Shown: positions 1 through 8,393 of the stretch, in pieces
Numbering within the stretch: position 1 is the stretch's first letter
Layout: each line of letters opens with the position of its first letter
Virus record (IMG/VR): IMGVR_UViG_3300036398_003487
Location: 91,989-155,988 of that record
Strand: one strand, 5' to 3'
DNA length: 64,000 nucleotides
From: a virus
Position numbers and translations under genes: made by a program
The notes under the pieces: generated by a model
Database searches by the model: none
What the model was told of the DNA's origin: nothing
What the model saw: only the letters and a program-made list of their open reading frames with translations

Positions 1-1
1 A

Positions 2-388
2 TTACCTTATCAAGGGTATTTTACATTAGGAACACAAAGTAGAGACCCTGAATTATTTGGTTTTGATTTTTACGGTATTAAACAAGATGAAAAAATACTT
101 AATACTGATGTTAGAAAAGTTGGTGTGATTATTAAAAAGGCATACACATCAAATCAAGTATTAACCCCTGTCACAGCATATTATAGAATATATGTTAACG
201 AGGGAACTACTGAGGTACAAGTTCAAGATTGGACTCAAATTAATAGAGCTTCTAATGAATACTATTTTATATTTGATACAAAAGATAAAATACCAAATGA
301 ATATAATGTTGATATTAAAGTACTAACATCAGGAGAAGTAGATACTTATAAAAAAACACTAACATTCCAAATAGTTAATAAGAAATGA
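2..388 (+). CDS. Partial CDS, C-terminal part of a probable structural protein
   Basis: The frame is open from base 2, so the 5' end lies outside the window. The visible 128 residues start LPYQGYFTLGTQSRDPELFG and continue without a convincing internal start; the in-frame GTG near 125 lies inside what looks like continuous protein. Composition is rich in beta-branched residues (YYRIYVNEGTTEV), as in phage tail or baseplate beta domains, but I recognise no named family. It overlaps the next gene by 4 nt (ATGA), so the two are probably co-transcribed. Confidence 0.7.
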   Translation, partial: LPYQGYFTLGTQSRDPELFGFDFYGIKQDEKILNTDVRKVGVIIKKAYTSNQVLTPVTAYYRIYVNEGTTEVQVQDWTQINRASNEYYFIFDTKDKIPNEYNVDIKVLTSGEVDTYKKTLTFQIVNKK

Positions 389-903
389 AAAAAGTAGTAT
401 TAAAAGAAAACGAATATATTAAATTATTAAAATTTGTATTATCTGAAGCTTTGTCACCAGGTGAAGATAAAATTGACATGATTTTAGATAAAATTAGTCA
501 ATCAGGAATGGAATCAATCACACCTGAAGAAAGAGAAACTCTTGAAAAATTTACTAAAGGTATTTCAATAGAAGATGAACCGTCATCTAAAGAAGATTTT
601 ATGACTAAAGCTGGTGGTTTTTGGTCTTTTGAATTCCCAGGTATGCCGTCATTTAAATTTAGATATGAGTCAACTGAAGATACTGAAGATGAAAAAATAC
701 ATACAGGATATCTAACAGTTGATGATAGTGATTACTATGGTGAAATTTATTGTGATACTGAGGGTAATTTTCAAACTTGTATGTTTGAAAATACAACTGA
801 AGGAACTAACGTATTTGAAGATTATGAAGGTTTAGAACACGATATTGAAGTGTTTTTAGATGTAGTCTGTAATGACCTAAAAGAAGATGATATGATTGCG
901 TAA
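385..903 (+). CDS. Acidic hypothetical protein with DUF6576-like N-terminal motif
   Basis: 172 residues. The N-terminus MKKVVLKENEYIKLLKFVL ends in LSEA, which fits the T4 prohead protease consensus (L/I)xE|A/S/G, so the first 20 or so residues may be a capsid-targeting segment. Residues 28-57 (ILDKIS..GMESITPEERETLEKF) resemble the short helical motif that ends many Bacteroidota rhomboid-type proteins (DUF6576-like). The rest is acidic and aromatic (FWSFEFPGMPSFKFRYES). The start overlaps the upstream stop by 4 nt. Function unknown; virion association is an inference from the N-terminus. Confidence 0.75.
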   Translation: MKKVVLKENEYIKLLKFVLSEALSPGEDKIDMILDKISQSGMESITPEERETLEKFTKGISIEDEPSSKEDFMTKAGGFWSFEFPGMPSFKFRYESTEDTEDEKIHTGYLTVDDSDYYGEIYCDTEGNFQTCMFENTTEGTNVFEDYEGLEHDIEVFLDVVCNDLKEDDMIA

Positions 904-904
904 T

Positions 905-1348
905 ATGAAAAATTTAAATAACATAATTAAAAAAGTTCTTAAAGAGGAAAATCAAAGATATATGTTTTTCTCTAACTTAGAACAAATGAAACGCCAATGT
1001 GAAATACTACTTGGTAAAGATAAACAAATGATTGAATCTATTTTAGATAATGGACACGATTGGGCTCAAGACCATATCGCTGAAGCTAAAAATAATATGG
1101 ACCAAGTATTTGATTTTATCATGAATGAAATTGAAGGTGATGATTTTAGTAGTGAGGACGCAGTTGATGTAATGTATGAAGGTCGTAAAAAAGCTGGTAC
1201 TAAATTATGTGCTCGTGGTGTTGCGTCTGCAAAATCAAAATATGACGTGTACCCAAGTGCTTATGCGAATGGCCATGCTGTTCAAGTATGTAAGGGCAAA
1301 ATCAAAGGTCTTGACGGAAAAAAACATTGTTCAGGTGCGTATTGTTAA
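905..1348 (+). CDS. Probable virion-associated protein with Cys-containing C-terminal motif
   Basis: 147 residues from the ATG at 905; a TTG at 896 is in frame but overlaps the previous gene. The N-terminus NLNNIIKKVLKEENQ has the IKKVLKE segment also seen at 1822 and 35960, ending in a possible LKE cleavage site. The C-terminal part (GTKLCARGVASAKSKYDVYP, then SAYANGHAVQVCKG) is a compact basic Cys motif that I know from many T4-like phage proteins of unknown role. Likely a packaged or structural protein; function not assigned. Confidence 0.75.
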   Translation: MKNLNNIIKKVLKEENQRYMFFSNLEQMKRQCEILLGKDKQMIESILDNGHDWAQDHIAEAKNNMDQVFDFIMNEIEGDDFSSEDAVDVMYEGRKKAGTKLCARGVASAKSKYDVYPSAYANGHAVQVCKGKIKGLDGKKHCSGAYC

Positions 1349-1357
1349 TTAAAAATT

Positions 1358-1387
1358 TTGAATTATTAAAAAATCATAGTATATTTG
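1358..1387 (+). promoter_or_regulatory. Bacteroidota-type promoter
   Basis: TTG at 1358-1360, 19 nt, then TATATTTG at 1380-1387. This matches the Bacteroidota housekeeping promoter (-33 TTG, -7 TAnnTTTG). It lies 19 nt before the ATG of the gene at 1407. Confidence 0.75.
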
Positions 1388-1406
1388 TAGTCAAATCATA
1401 AATGAA

Positions 1407-1811
1407 ATGACTATAATAAAAAAACTGTGGATTAAGTATCGTCTGTATTTACGTAAATTAGACCGAAAGGATACCGAATTTGACATCTATATGTCTAACG
1501 TGAGGAAATGTTCCACCATATGCCGTAAACTCATTCATTCGGAAGATTCTGAACTTATAATCGCTCCAATATCCGATAAAAAATATATCCGTAATGATAA
1601 ATTAGGTATTTTTGTTACAATGGATGGTGGACAAGTTACAATAACCAATCATACATACAGTTATTTTATTAAATTAAGTAAGATTCAATGGGAAAAATTG
1701 GTTATCTCATTCCGTAGAGAAATGGAATATAGAGCAATGGAGATTGAAAAAGAATTGGAAAGTCAAATTAATCATTCACTTGATAATATTTATAATAAAA
1801 TAAATTGTTAA
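1407..1811 (+). CDS. Hypothetical protein, 134 aa
   Basis: The frame starts at ATG 1407 just after a TAnnTTTG promoter; a nearby ATG at 1402 runs straight into TGA. The N-terminal 20 residues are very basic (KKLWIKYRLYLRKLDRK), the middle is beta-rich (LGIFVTMDGGQVTITNHTYSYF) and the C-terminus is a charged helix. No family recognised. It has its own promoter and is followed 10 nt later by the gene at 1822. Confidence 0.7.
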   Translation: MTIIKKLWIKYRLYLRKLDRKDTEFDIYMSNVRKCSTICRKLIHSEDSELIIAPISDKKYIRNDKLGIFVTMDGGQVTITNHTYSYFIKLSKIQWEKLVISFRREMEYRAMEIEKELESQINHSLDNIYNKINC

Positions 1812-1821
1812 TATTAGAATC

Positions 1822-2067
1822 ATGTCAAAGTTAGATATCCAAATTAAAAAAGTATTAAAAGAAATGTCAGAAGAACCAGAATACGGAAGACTTGATAGAG
1901 GTTTAGTTCAAGATGTTATTGATAGAATATTATCTGATGAAACAGGTGAATATAAAAATGCATTAAGAGAATTAAATTCTGAATATAATACAGGACAATA
2001 CTCAAGACCTGAAAGAACTTATGAGCCACCTAAACCAGGTATTAGAGTTAGCAAAAGTATTTATTAA
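1822..2067 (+). CDS. Small protein with IKKVLKE N-terminal segment
   Basis: 81 residues. The N-terminus SKLDIQIKKVLKEMSEE is related to those at 905 and 35960, with a possible prohead protease site after LKE. The body is charged and ends in a proline-rich tail (PERTYEPPKPG). It converges on the gene at 2064 with a 4-nt overlap. Function unknown; could be a packaged internal protein. Confidence 0.65.
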   Translation: MSKLDIQIKKVLKEMSEEPEYGRLDRGLVQDVIDRILSDETGEYKNALRELNSEYNTGQYSRPERTYEPPKPGIRVSKSIY

Positions 2068-3014
2068 TCTAAAGCTTTCCTGATTAAAGATATTAAGACC
2101 GATTCGTTGGTCTTTTTCTTTTTAGGTTTGTATGATGTCATAACAGGTTTTTGACCCTTACCTGTTTGAGTATCTTTTTTTTCAGCCTTTCTTTTTTGTT
2201 GACAAGCCGATTGTTTTTGTGAATCAGACATTTTAGCAGCAACTCCTACCGCTCTACATTTAGGATAACCCTTTGTATCACCCTCAGGTCTACCACATGG
2301 TGGATGTTTTCCATCTTTTTTACTACAGATATTAACCCAAGGCCCCTTAGGTTGTTTACTACCTTTTGGTTTTTTCTTTGTACCAAACCAAACTCCTAAA
2401 TCTTCTTTTATAGTATGAACATCGTGTGTTGGAATCTCATAACCACTATCTTTATGTTTTTCCCAAATACCGACAGTTTTTTTAATATTATTTTTAAGAT
2501 TTTTTTTCTTAGCTTTATTTGTTGTTTGATGGTTACTGTCATCAGTAAATGGTCCTAATTCTTGTTTTCTCCATTTTTTTAAACCTATTTCAATAGGACC
2601 TGAATACTCACCAGCACTTACAGAACTATTAGTACCCTCTTTTATTTTTTTATTATCAAAAACTTTTTTAAGTAGTTTTGTGTTAACAGGGTTATCATTC
2701 AAATTACTACCATCTTCATCATTCTGAATAGGATGTTTTTTGTCTGACTTTGAAATTGCGACCGACATTTCTTCTTTTCTTTTAATACCCTTAGTATCAA
2801 TATTACCATCAAGTGAATCAACATATACTTCAGCATTATCATAACCATTTAATTGTTCAGTAAAGGGCTCTAAAATATTCTTATCCCACAACTTTAATCC
2901 AGGTCTTAATGGGGCTCTATAACTACCCGCATCACCTGTCGAAGTAGATTCAACAATATATTCGTTATACTCTTTGAATTTTTTTAATATTTCTAATATA
3001 ACGTTACTTTTCAT
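2064..3014 (-). CDS. Probable processed virion protein with duplicated motif and Cys/Lys-rich tail
   Basis: 316 residues. Residues 16-50 carry YIVESTSTGDAGSYRAPLRP followed by GLKLWDKNILEPFT. A related copy near residue 130 reads SAGEYSGPIEIGLKKWRKQE then LGPFT. The ExTSTGxAGxY string resembles the segment following the prohead cleavage site in gp23-like proteins (compare EAASTADSGSF in the capsid gene at 3357). The C-terminal third is a basic Cys motif (PWVNICSKKDGKHPPCGRP, then CRAVGVAAKMSDSQKQSAC) that recurs in tailed-phage proteins and may bind metal or DNA. It stands alone on the minus strand between convergent and divergent neighbours. Confidence 0.7.
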   Translation of the reverse strand: MKSNVILEILKKFKEYNEYIVESTSTGDAGSYRAPLRPGLKLWDKNILEPFTEQLNGYDNAEVYVDSLDGNIDTKGIKRKEEMSVAISKSDKKHPIQNDEDGSNLNDNPVNTKLLKKVFDNKKIKEGTNSSVSAGEYSGPIEIGLKKWRKQELGPFTDDSNHQTTNKAKKKNLKNNIKKTVGIWEKHKDSGYEIPTHDVHTIKEDLGVWFGTKKKPKGSKQPKGPWVNICSKKDGKHPPCGRPEGDTKGYPKCRAVGVAAKMSDSQKQSACQQKRKAEKKDTQTGKGQKPVMTSYKPKKKKTNESVLISLIRKALD

Positions 3015-3055
3015 ATGGATTTTTTTTTACTATCTTTATATAAATATAACATACT

Positions 3056-3310
3056 ATGGAACATTTAGAAGAAGATAATTTAAATCAAGAAATAATAGAT
3101 AAGTTTAATTCTTTATCTTCACCAGAAAGTATTTTTGACACAATACAATTTAATTCTGAAAAAGATTTAAATAACTTTATAAATAATTTAAATGAAATTG
3201 AATCCAATCAATGTCTTATACAAGCAATTGTTGCGGCATATAAACGTGGTGCATTTACTTTATTGGAATCTGAAGTAATATCAAAATCCTTGAGAATTAT
3301 TAAAAAATAA
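3056..3310 (+). CDS. Hypothetical protein, 84 aa
   Basis: A short, acidic, mostly helical protein (EIIDKFNSLSSPESIFDTI) with no family I recognise. It is divergently oriented from the gene at 2064 and followed at once by a strong hairpin terminator. Start ATG 3056 sits in an AT-rich leader without Shine-Dalgarno. Confidence 0.6.
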   Translation: MEHLEEDNLNQEIIDKFNSLSSPESIFDTIQFNSEKDLNNFINNLNEIESNQCLIQAIVAAYKRGAFTLLESEVISKSLRIIKK

Positions 3311-3339
3311 AAAAGGTCAGATTTCTCTGACCTTTTTTT
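3309..3339. terminator. Bidirectional rho-independent terminator
   Basis: GGTCAG, a 6-nt loop and CTGACC, extended by flanking A and T runs to an 11-bp stem. It lies between the convergent gene at 3056 (+) and the capsid gene (-) and can serve both directions. Confidence 0.85.
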
Positions 3340-3356
3340 ATCTACATTAAGATAGA

Positions 3357-5207
3357 TTATCTTAATTCATTCAAATCGAATGTACGAACACCATCAACGA
3401 TGATACGTCCATAGAAACGGTTATTAACCATCTTCTTAGCGTAACGTGTCATAATACCCTTGATAGGAGTAAAGTTGAATGGGTTATACATTGTTGGAGT
3501 TAATTGTAATGGTACGTATGGAGCGTAGATATATCCAGTATCCAATAACGAAGTACCTTTGTGACCAATCAACACAGTGTTTGGTGGGAAGTATGGGTCA
3601 CGGTATACTTGGTAACGACCACTTAATGTACCAACTCTCTCGATACCCATGTTGAATTGGTCCTGCTCAGGAGCCGCGTTTGATACGTGGAAGTATTCCA
3701 AGTCATCAAAGATAGCACTGATTTCAGAAGATACAACAATCCAGTTAGCTCCACCTCTTAAAGTAGACTTATGGATTTGAGCTGAAATTTGGTTGATTGC
3801 AGTAATCAACGTTTGATTCCAGTCCTTTTGAGTGTAAGGAGTTGATTGGTTGTTCAGACGCTTCCATCCGTTGTAATCCCAACGTAATGTCCAAGCTGCA
3901 CCTTTACGTAAGTCACGTAAAATTTCACGGTCAATTTCAGCTGCCACTTGCTCAGATAATAAAGCTGTTAATTCAGCTTCAGCATCGATGTTGTGGAACG
4001 CTGCAACGTCTTGAGCAAGTTCTGGAGACCATTGTGCTCTTAACTTTCTTTCAGTTACAGAAACTGTTACTGATTGAAGGTCGAAAGAAACTTCACCAAT
4101 TTTGTCTTCAAATTCTAACTCTTGGTAACGCTTCCAATATGCAGTAACTGCAGTGTTAGTTGTAACACCCGTTAAAGTAGTTGTGAAAGTAGTTCCAGTG
4201 TAACCATCAGGAGTAGATGCTCCACAAGAGATACATGCTGGTGTTTGTAAATCAACTTCTAAGTAGATAACACCATCAGCACTACATACATCATAGAACG
4301 AACCTCCATTTCCAGGAGTCGCTCCACCTGGCCATGTTGTAGTTTTGTTAGTACCATATTCAACAATACCTTTACCGTATTTTTGTGTAACAACACGGAA
4401 TAAAAGTGGTGTAGAAGTAGTAACATTACCACCAGATGCGTTAATTCTTGCTGCTAATGCGGAAGTTGGTAATAAAGTTAAATCAGAAAGGAATGTTTCA
4501 GTATCCATTTCTTGTCCATCAGGGCCAATTAACTTACCGTCACCTACTGATGTGAAACCAGACATTACTAAAAGTAATTTTCTGTATTCACCTGAACCAT
4601 ATCCAGATACTACTAATGAACCGTTTGACCAAACTACTTGGTTAGTTGCACCAGTAACCCAATACCAACCACCTTTTGAATAATCAAAAAGACCTGATGG
4701 GTTTAAACCTGGTTCATTTCCTTCATAGAATAAATCATAAAGGTTCTTTGGATACGCAGTTGAATCAGTGTAACCAGCATTTGGGTCACCAGGATAGTTT
4801 CCAGGAGAACCTACAGGTGCTCTGTGTCCAGCTTCTCCTGAAGCTCCTTGTGTTGGAGTTGCTGCAGAATAACCTTGAATTTGAGGTACAAAGTAGAACA
4901 ATTTACCGATTGGTAAGTTCATAGCTTGTACAGATACGATTTCGTTAGCTAATAATTTAGAGAACACACGTCTGATGATAGGGAATACCACAGTTTCGAA
5001 TGAACCTGAATCAGCAGTTGAAGCCGCTTCGTTAATTAAGAATGATGCTTGGTTTTCATACAACTGAGCAACGTTTTCTTTTAGGTGGCCTCTAAGACCT
5101 TCAAGGAACCCTAATTTGTCCCATTTGTTTATAGTGTCTTCTTTGATAACTTTCAAGTGCTTAAGACCGATGTTACCTACTAATCCACTTTCTAATAATG
5201 CTCCCAT
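3357..5207 (-). CDS. gp23: Major capsid protein (T4 gp23-like)
   Basis: 616 residues; forms the hexameric shell of the head. The T4 gp23 hallmark is clear: an N-terminal helical delta region ends at FLINEAASTADSGSF, so the prohead protease should cut INE60|A61 (T4 cuts E65|A66). It is followed by a VFPIIRRVFSKLLANEIVSV segment equivalent to the conserved N-arm of gp23. A Gly/Ser/Thr-rich insertion domain lies near residues 130-360. The C-terminal part (LRAQWSPELAQDVAAFHNID, then EAELTALLSEQVAAEIDREIL) is the conserved capsid fold. Codon use is less AT-biased than the neighbours, as expected for a highly expressed gene. It follows the scaffold gene in T4 order. Confidence 0.95.
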   Translation of the reverse strand: MGALLESGLVGNIGLKHLKVIKEDTINKWDKLGFLEGLRGHLKENVAQLYENQASFLINEAASTADSGSFETVVFPIIRRVFSKLLANEIVSVQAMNLPIGKLFYFVPQIQGYSAATPTQGASGEAGHRAPVGSPGNYPGDPNAGYTDSTAYPKNLYDLFYEGNEPGLNPSGLFDYSKGGWYWVTGATNQVVWSNGSLVVSGYGSGEYRKLLLVMSGFTSVGDGKLIGPDGQEMDTETFLSDLTLLPTSALAARINASGGNVTTSTPLLFRVVTQKYGKGIVEYGTNKTTTWPGGATPGNGGSFYDVCSADGVIYLEVDLQTPACISCGASTPDGYTGTTFTTTLTGVTTNTAVTAYWKRYQELEFEDKIGEVSFDLQSVTVSVTERKLRAQWSPELAQDVAAFHNIDAEAELTALLSEQVAAEIDREILRDLRKGAAWTLRWDYNGWKRLNNQSTPYTQKDWNQTLITAINQISAQIHKSTLRGGANWIVVSSEISAIFDDLEYFHVSNAAPEQDQFNMGIERVGTLSGRYQVYRDPYFPPNTVLIGHKGTSLLDTGYIYAPYVPLQLTPTMYNPFNFTPIKGIMTRYAKKMVNNRFYGRIIVDGVRTFDLNELR

Positions 5208-5238
5208 TTTATTTTATAGGTTTTTTATTTTTTTAAGT

Positions 5239-6591
5239 TTATTTTATTATTTTTGACATAATGTCTTTCATTCTCAAGAATTGAGGATTTTCGTAAGTTT
5301 TTGATTCAATCAAATTCACAGCTGAACCTGATTGTGGAACTTTCTCCATCACTCTTTCGATTGATTCTGTCATCGGAGCTTTAGTGGTTGCACCACCTAA
5401 CTCGTCTTTTATTGTCTTATAAAGAGCTTTAGATTCTTTAAGAGTGTCTGCGGTGTCAAATCTTCTTAAAATGTTAATTTTTTCTTGCTTTGACGTAGAG
5501 TGTTCTGTGAACAATCTTGTAGCGTATGCCAAATTTGAATTAAACACAGCAACTTCGTTAAGTTTGTCTCTAAACATATTTAGAGCTTTTCTGTATTCTT
5601 CATTTTTAGACCTTAACATTTCAACTTCTTCCATAATTTCACGACTTTCAAACGTTAAGTTTCTGTTAGGTGTAATACCCTTTCTTAAACCACGTCCTTT
5701 TTTAGAACCAAATCCGTAAGTACGAGCAGCTTCTTTAGCTTCCTCTTTTGTTCCGAATCTTATAGGTCTCTTGTCTGTGTCCATTGAAGCTTCTTCTTTG
5801 AACTCAAATTTAGGTTTACCTGTTCCTTTTGTAGGATTTGCGTGAGCTTTCTTTTCGTTGAAACCACCTTGTGTTTTTTTGTAAGTAGATGCTGTTTTAG
5901 CGTTTCCTAACTTAACACCTTTACCAACCACTGCTTTAGTAGATTCAGTAAATATGTCTTCTTCAAGTTCATATTCTTCTTCCTCTTCAGCTTCTTCACT
6001 CATTTCAATTTCATAAACAATTTCATCTAATTCTTCTTCCATTTCTTCATATTCAAAACCTTCATACTCTTCTTCTTCAGATTCAGTTTGAATAAGGTAT
6101 TCATCTTCCTCATCTCTTAAATGAATAAAATCACCTTCTTTTTTAATTTCAAAACTGTCATCAGAGCTCATTTGTTTGAACGCTTTAAGAACATCTTCCA
6201 TTGAACTGTCAGTTAAATCAGTTACTTCAGTAGAATTAAATTCATCGTTACCACCCATATCAGATAAATCTGGCATGTCAAATTCTTCTTCAGAATCTTC
6301 GTCATCCTCAGTTCCAAATTCGAAATCTTCCTCATCAGACTCATCTTCATCAGACTCATCATCAAATTCTAATTCGTCTTCTTCTTCCTCAGAACCATCT
6401 TCAAATTCTAATTCGTCTTCAACTTCAAATTCATCTTCTTCTTCAGCCTCATTTTTCATAGACTCTTTTACTAATTCGCTAATTTCTTCTTTCATTGTAG
6501 AATGAAGTATTTCTTTTGCGTTTTCATTGATTGCTTCTTCCAAATTTTGTATTTGGATTAATGCTTCTTCAACTAAGTTTTTTTCTGCCAT
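5239..6591 (-). CDS. gp22: Prohead core scaffold protein (T4 gp22-like)
   Basis: 450 residues. The position between the protease and capsid genes, the extreme acidity of residues 45-215 (long Glu/Asp runs such as EEEDEFEVEDELEFEDGSEE) and the C-terminal helical region (EVEMLRSKNEEYRKALNMFR to the end) fit the internal scaffold around which the shell assembles. The C-terminal half resembles gp22 of T4-like phages (LNEVAVFNSNLAYATRLF, then TEHSTSKQEKINILRRFD). TFES, MTES and LIES sites could be cut by the prohead protease, as gp22 is degraded to peptides in T4. The acidic insert is longer than in T4 (269 aa). Confidence 0.88.
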   Translation of the reverse strand: MAEKNLVEEALIQIQNLEEAINENAKEILHSTMKEEISELVKESMKNEAEEEDEFEVEDELEFEDGSEEEEDELEFDDESDEDESDEEDFEFGTEDDEDSEEEFDMPDLSDMGGNDEFNSTEVTDLTDSSMEDVLKAFKQMSSDDSFEIKKEGDFIHLRDEEDEYLIQTESEEEEYEGFEYEEMEEELDEIVYEIEMSEEAEEEEEYELEEDIFTESTKAVVGKGVKLGNAKTASTYKKTQGGFNEKKAHANPTKGTGKPKFEFKEEASMDTDKRPIRFGTKEEAKEAARTYGFGSKKGRGLRKGITPNRNLTFESREIMEEVEMLRSKNEEYRKALNMFRDKLNEVAVFNSNLAYATRLFTEHSTSKQEKINILRRFDTADTLKESKALYKTIKDELGGATTKAPMTESIERVMEKVPQSGSAVNLIESKTYENPQFLRMKDIMSKIIK

Positions 6592-6660
6592 TGCGTAGTT
6601 ATTTTATTAAATAAATATGTAGATGTTTAGAAAAATTATTTTTTTTTGGTTTTTAAATAA

Positions 6661-6686
6661 AAAAAGGGGACTTTCGTCCCCTTTTA
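6661..6686 (-). terminator. Rho-independent terminator
   Basis: AAAAAGGGGAC, TTTC, GTCCCCTTTT forms a stem followed by a T-run on the minus strand. It separates the protease/DUF4494 genes from the scaffold-capsid pair. This could let scaffold and capsid levels be set independently, although no clear promoter is visible in 6592-6660. Confidence 0.75.
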
Positions 6687-6707
6687 AATTTTTTTTAAAC
6701 TTTGTAA

Positions 6708-6923
6708 TTACTCAAACACTTCGTCAATTTTACTTTCACTTACTGAAGTGATTCTCCAATCATAACTAAATGATTTGTAAGCTTCAGTAACTTTAGCTTC
6801 TACATCAGTAACAGAATAACCTTTTACAAGTTTTTCTTCTCTTACTTTTTTAATTTTTCCTGTGTTCTCATCTGGCAAATCATATTGAATTTTTGCCACA
6901 AAGTATTTTTCGTCCATTTCCAT
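6708..6923 (-). CDS. DUF4494-like small protein
   Basis: 71 residues: YFVAKIQYDLPDENTGKIKK, then KLVKGYSVTDVEAKVTEAYK. This matches my memory of the N-terminal core of the Bacteroidota DUF4494 family (an A-K-V-x-Y strand, then a V-T-D/E-A-E helix), though it is about half the usual length. Role unknown. It lies 6 nt after the prohead protease gene and is probably co-transcribed with it. Confidence 0.65.
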   Translation of the reverse strand: MEMDEKYFVAKIQYDLPDENTGKIKKVREEKLVKGYSVTDVEAKVTEAYKSFSYDWRITSVSESKIDEVFE

Positions 6924-6929
6924 AATTAT

Positions 6930-7649
6930 TTATTTTTTTAAATAATCGGAAAGTCTTCCCATTAAATCAAGCGATTTGTTAACTGTTCTTGCGGCTTTCA
7001 TTTCATTTTCTTCTTGTAGGTTCTCTTCAAACGCAAATCTTCCATCAGGTTCAGTAAATAAATAAGCTCCAGGTGTTGATGGTGAAGATACCAAGTCAAA
7101 ACAAATTAATTCAAAATCATCTTGAACTTCATTTTGGTCACCTACCTTTTTTAATGAACCTACCCCTCTTGATGATATACCTAACGTTACACCTAATCTT
7201 AATAGGTTTGCAGCTTGGTCACCCTTTGTTGATACAATACCTCTTTCATGAAACCCTGGTGAAGTCAGAAGTAATAGTTTACCTAATAGAACATTACCAT
7301 CCCACCACATCTCTGTAATCATGTGTGATACTCTATCTAAATCTATCAATGAAGACTCAGGGTGGTTAAGTTCAGATAAGGATGTTTTCTTACCTATATA
7401 ATTTTTAATATAGTTATCCGATTCTCTCTTTAGAATTCTTTCGGGATATATTCTACCATTTCTATTTGGTGTATTATATTTTTGTAGAACGGCATAAAAT
7501 TCAAATGGTTTTGAATAATCTTTAAAATCCCTACTTTCTTGTAAGAATGTTTGATTATGTTTTTCTGTTGGGGAAACATATCCCGCATCCATCTCAATTA
7601 AAATACCCTTTCCTGTCTCTCTTGGACCTAATATTTTATAATTTTGCAT
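6930..7649 (-). CDS. gp21: Prohead core protease (T4 gp21-like, peptidase family S77)
   Basis: 239 residues. The protease matures the head by cutting scaffold, capsid and core proteins after (L/I)xE. Candidate catalytic residues are visible: His96 in ELNHPE and Ser159/160 in LGISSRGVGS, with the conserved FYAVLQKYNTPNRNGRIYPE strand-turn near residues 51-70 typical of the family. It lies between the portal and scaffold genes, as in T4. An internal FLQESRDF may be an autocleavage site. Because many proteins in this window end their N-terminal segment with this consensus, this enzyme probably processes a large set of packaged proteins. Confidence 0.93.
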   Translation of the reverse strand: MQNYKILGPRETGKGILIEMDAGYVSPTEKHNQTFLQESRDFKDYSKPFEFYAVLQKYNTPNRNGRIYPERILKRESDNYIKNYIGKKTSLSELNHPESSLIDLDRVSHMITEMWWDGNVLLGKLLLLTSPGFHERGIVSTKGDQAANLLRLGVTLGISSRGVGSLKKVGDQNEVQDDFELICFDLVSSPSTPGAYLFTEPDGRFAFEENLQEENEMKAARTVNKSLDLMGRLSDYLKK

Positions 7650-7672
7650 TTTACCTTTTTATTAGATAAATA

Positions 7673-8137
7673 TTAAATACTTTCTAATTTATCGGTAGTA
7701 TTTAATTTATCCTTTTTGGTTAAATAAAATTTAAAATATTTTGAAGGTTTAAAACAATATTTTTCTATTTGTGATATTACGTTTTTTAATTCATTTTTTA
7801 ACTCTGTTGATTTAAATCCCATCTCTGTTTTAACAAAAAGAGTCATTTCTAAATTCATGAAAGACCGTTTTTTAATTGATATCCCACTTGTTCTTAAATC
7901 TAAATCAACAATAAATTTATCATTAAATAAATCTTTGTTAATTATATCACCGAGAGTTGTTTTTATATTTTTGTTGAGTATTGATACAGGTCGTACCCAA
8001 TCCATCTCTAAACCTTTTGGTTCAACCCAAGATTGGATGTTTAAGTAAATAGATTTTAAGTTTTTCGAATCCACAGTTCCATACGAACACTTTATTTGTT
8101 TGTAACCTTTGATTACGCAACTTTTTCCTTTTTTCAT
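7673..8137 (-). CDS. Hypothetical protein in the head operon
   Basis: 154 residues, basic (MKKGKSCVIKGYKQIKCSYG), beta-rich with LKSIYLNIQSWVEPKGLEMD. No family recognised. It lies 23 nt upstream of the prohead protease gene in the same direction. In T4 this region holds core genes, but this sequence does not look like gp67 or gp68. Function unknown. Confidence 0.65.
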   Translation of the reverse strand: MKKGKSCVIKGYKQIKCSYGTVDSKNLKSIYLNIQSWVEPKGLEMDWVRPVSILNKNIKTTLGDIINKDLFNDKFIVDLDLRTSGISIKKRSFMNLEMTLFVKTEMGFKSTELKNELKNVISQIEKYCFKPSKYFKFYLTKKDKLNTTDKLESI

Positions 8138-8207
8138 TTACAATTTTTTCATATCTTCGTTTATTTATACATTAATAATAACACACAAAAATATAGTTGT
8201 CAAAAAA

Positions 8208-8393
8208 ATGTTAATTATCCCTGTCAGAAATAACGAGGTGGAAAAAGCTTTAAAAATTTTTAAACAAAAAGTAGTTAAAACTCAACTTGTAAAAAAATTA
8301 CAGGAGGGAAAATACTACAAAAAAAAATCTGACACAAAACGTCAGATTTTAAAAAATGCAATTTATAAAAATTTAAAAAATACTGAATTATAA
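8208..8393 (+). CDS. rpsU: Phage-encoded ribosomal protein bS21
   Basis: 61 residues from ATG 8208. The start MLIIPVRNNEVEKALKIFKQ followed by KVVKTQLVKKLQEGKYYKKK has the length, charge and pattern of Bacteroidota bS21 (MLIIPVK...ALKRFKRKF..TG..). bS21 binds the small subunit near the 3' end of 16S rRNA; in Flavobacteriia the host protein helps hide the anti-Shine-Dalgarno. Phage bS21 copies are known from other large phages. It is the only plus-strand gene inside the head operon, and its 3' end overlaps the gene at 8388 by 6 nt. Its coding DNA contains the terminator of that opposite operon (8319-8350). Confidence 0.88.
   Translation: MLIIPVRNNEVEKALKIFKQKVVKTQLVKKLQEGKYYKKKSDTKRQILKNAIYKNLKNTEL
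8319..8350 (-). terminator. Terminator of the portal operon embedded in the bS21 coding sequence
   Basis: AAAATCTGAC (8324-8333), a 7-nt loop and GTCAGATTTT (8341-8350) make a perfect 10-bp stem. Read on the minus strand it is followed by nine T, an excellent intrinsic terminator for transcripts leaving the gene at 8388. On the plus strand the same bases encode residues 38-48 of bS21 (KKKSDTKRQIL). Confidence 0.8.

Noticed and set aside
3842-4924. Frames on the plus strand inside the capsid gene
   Set aside because: Shadows; the minus frame encodes a full gp23-like protein with a cleavage site.
6176-6505. Ser/Asn-rich frame on the plus strand
   Set aside because: It is the antisense of the Glu/Asp-rich scaffold gene; the poly-Ser is a by-product of GAA/GAT codons.
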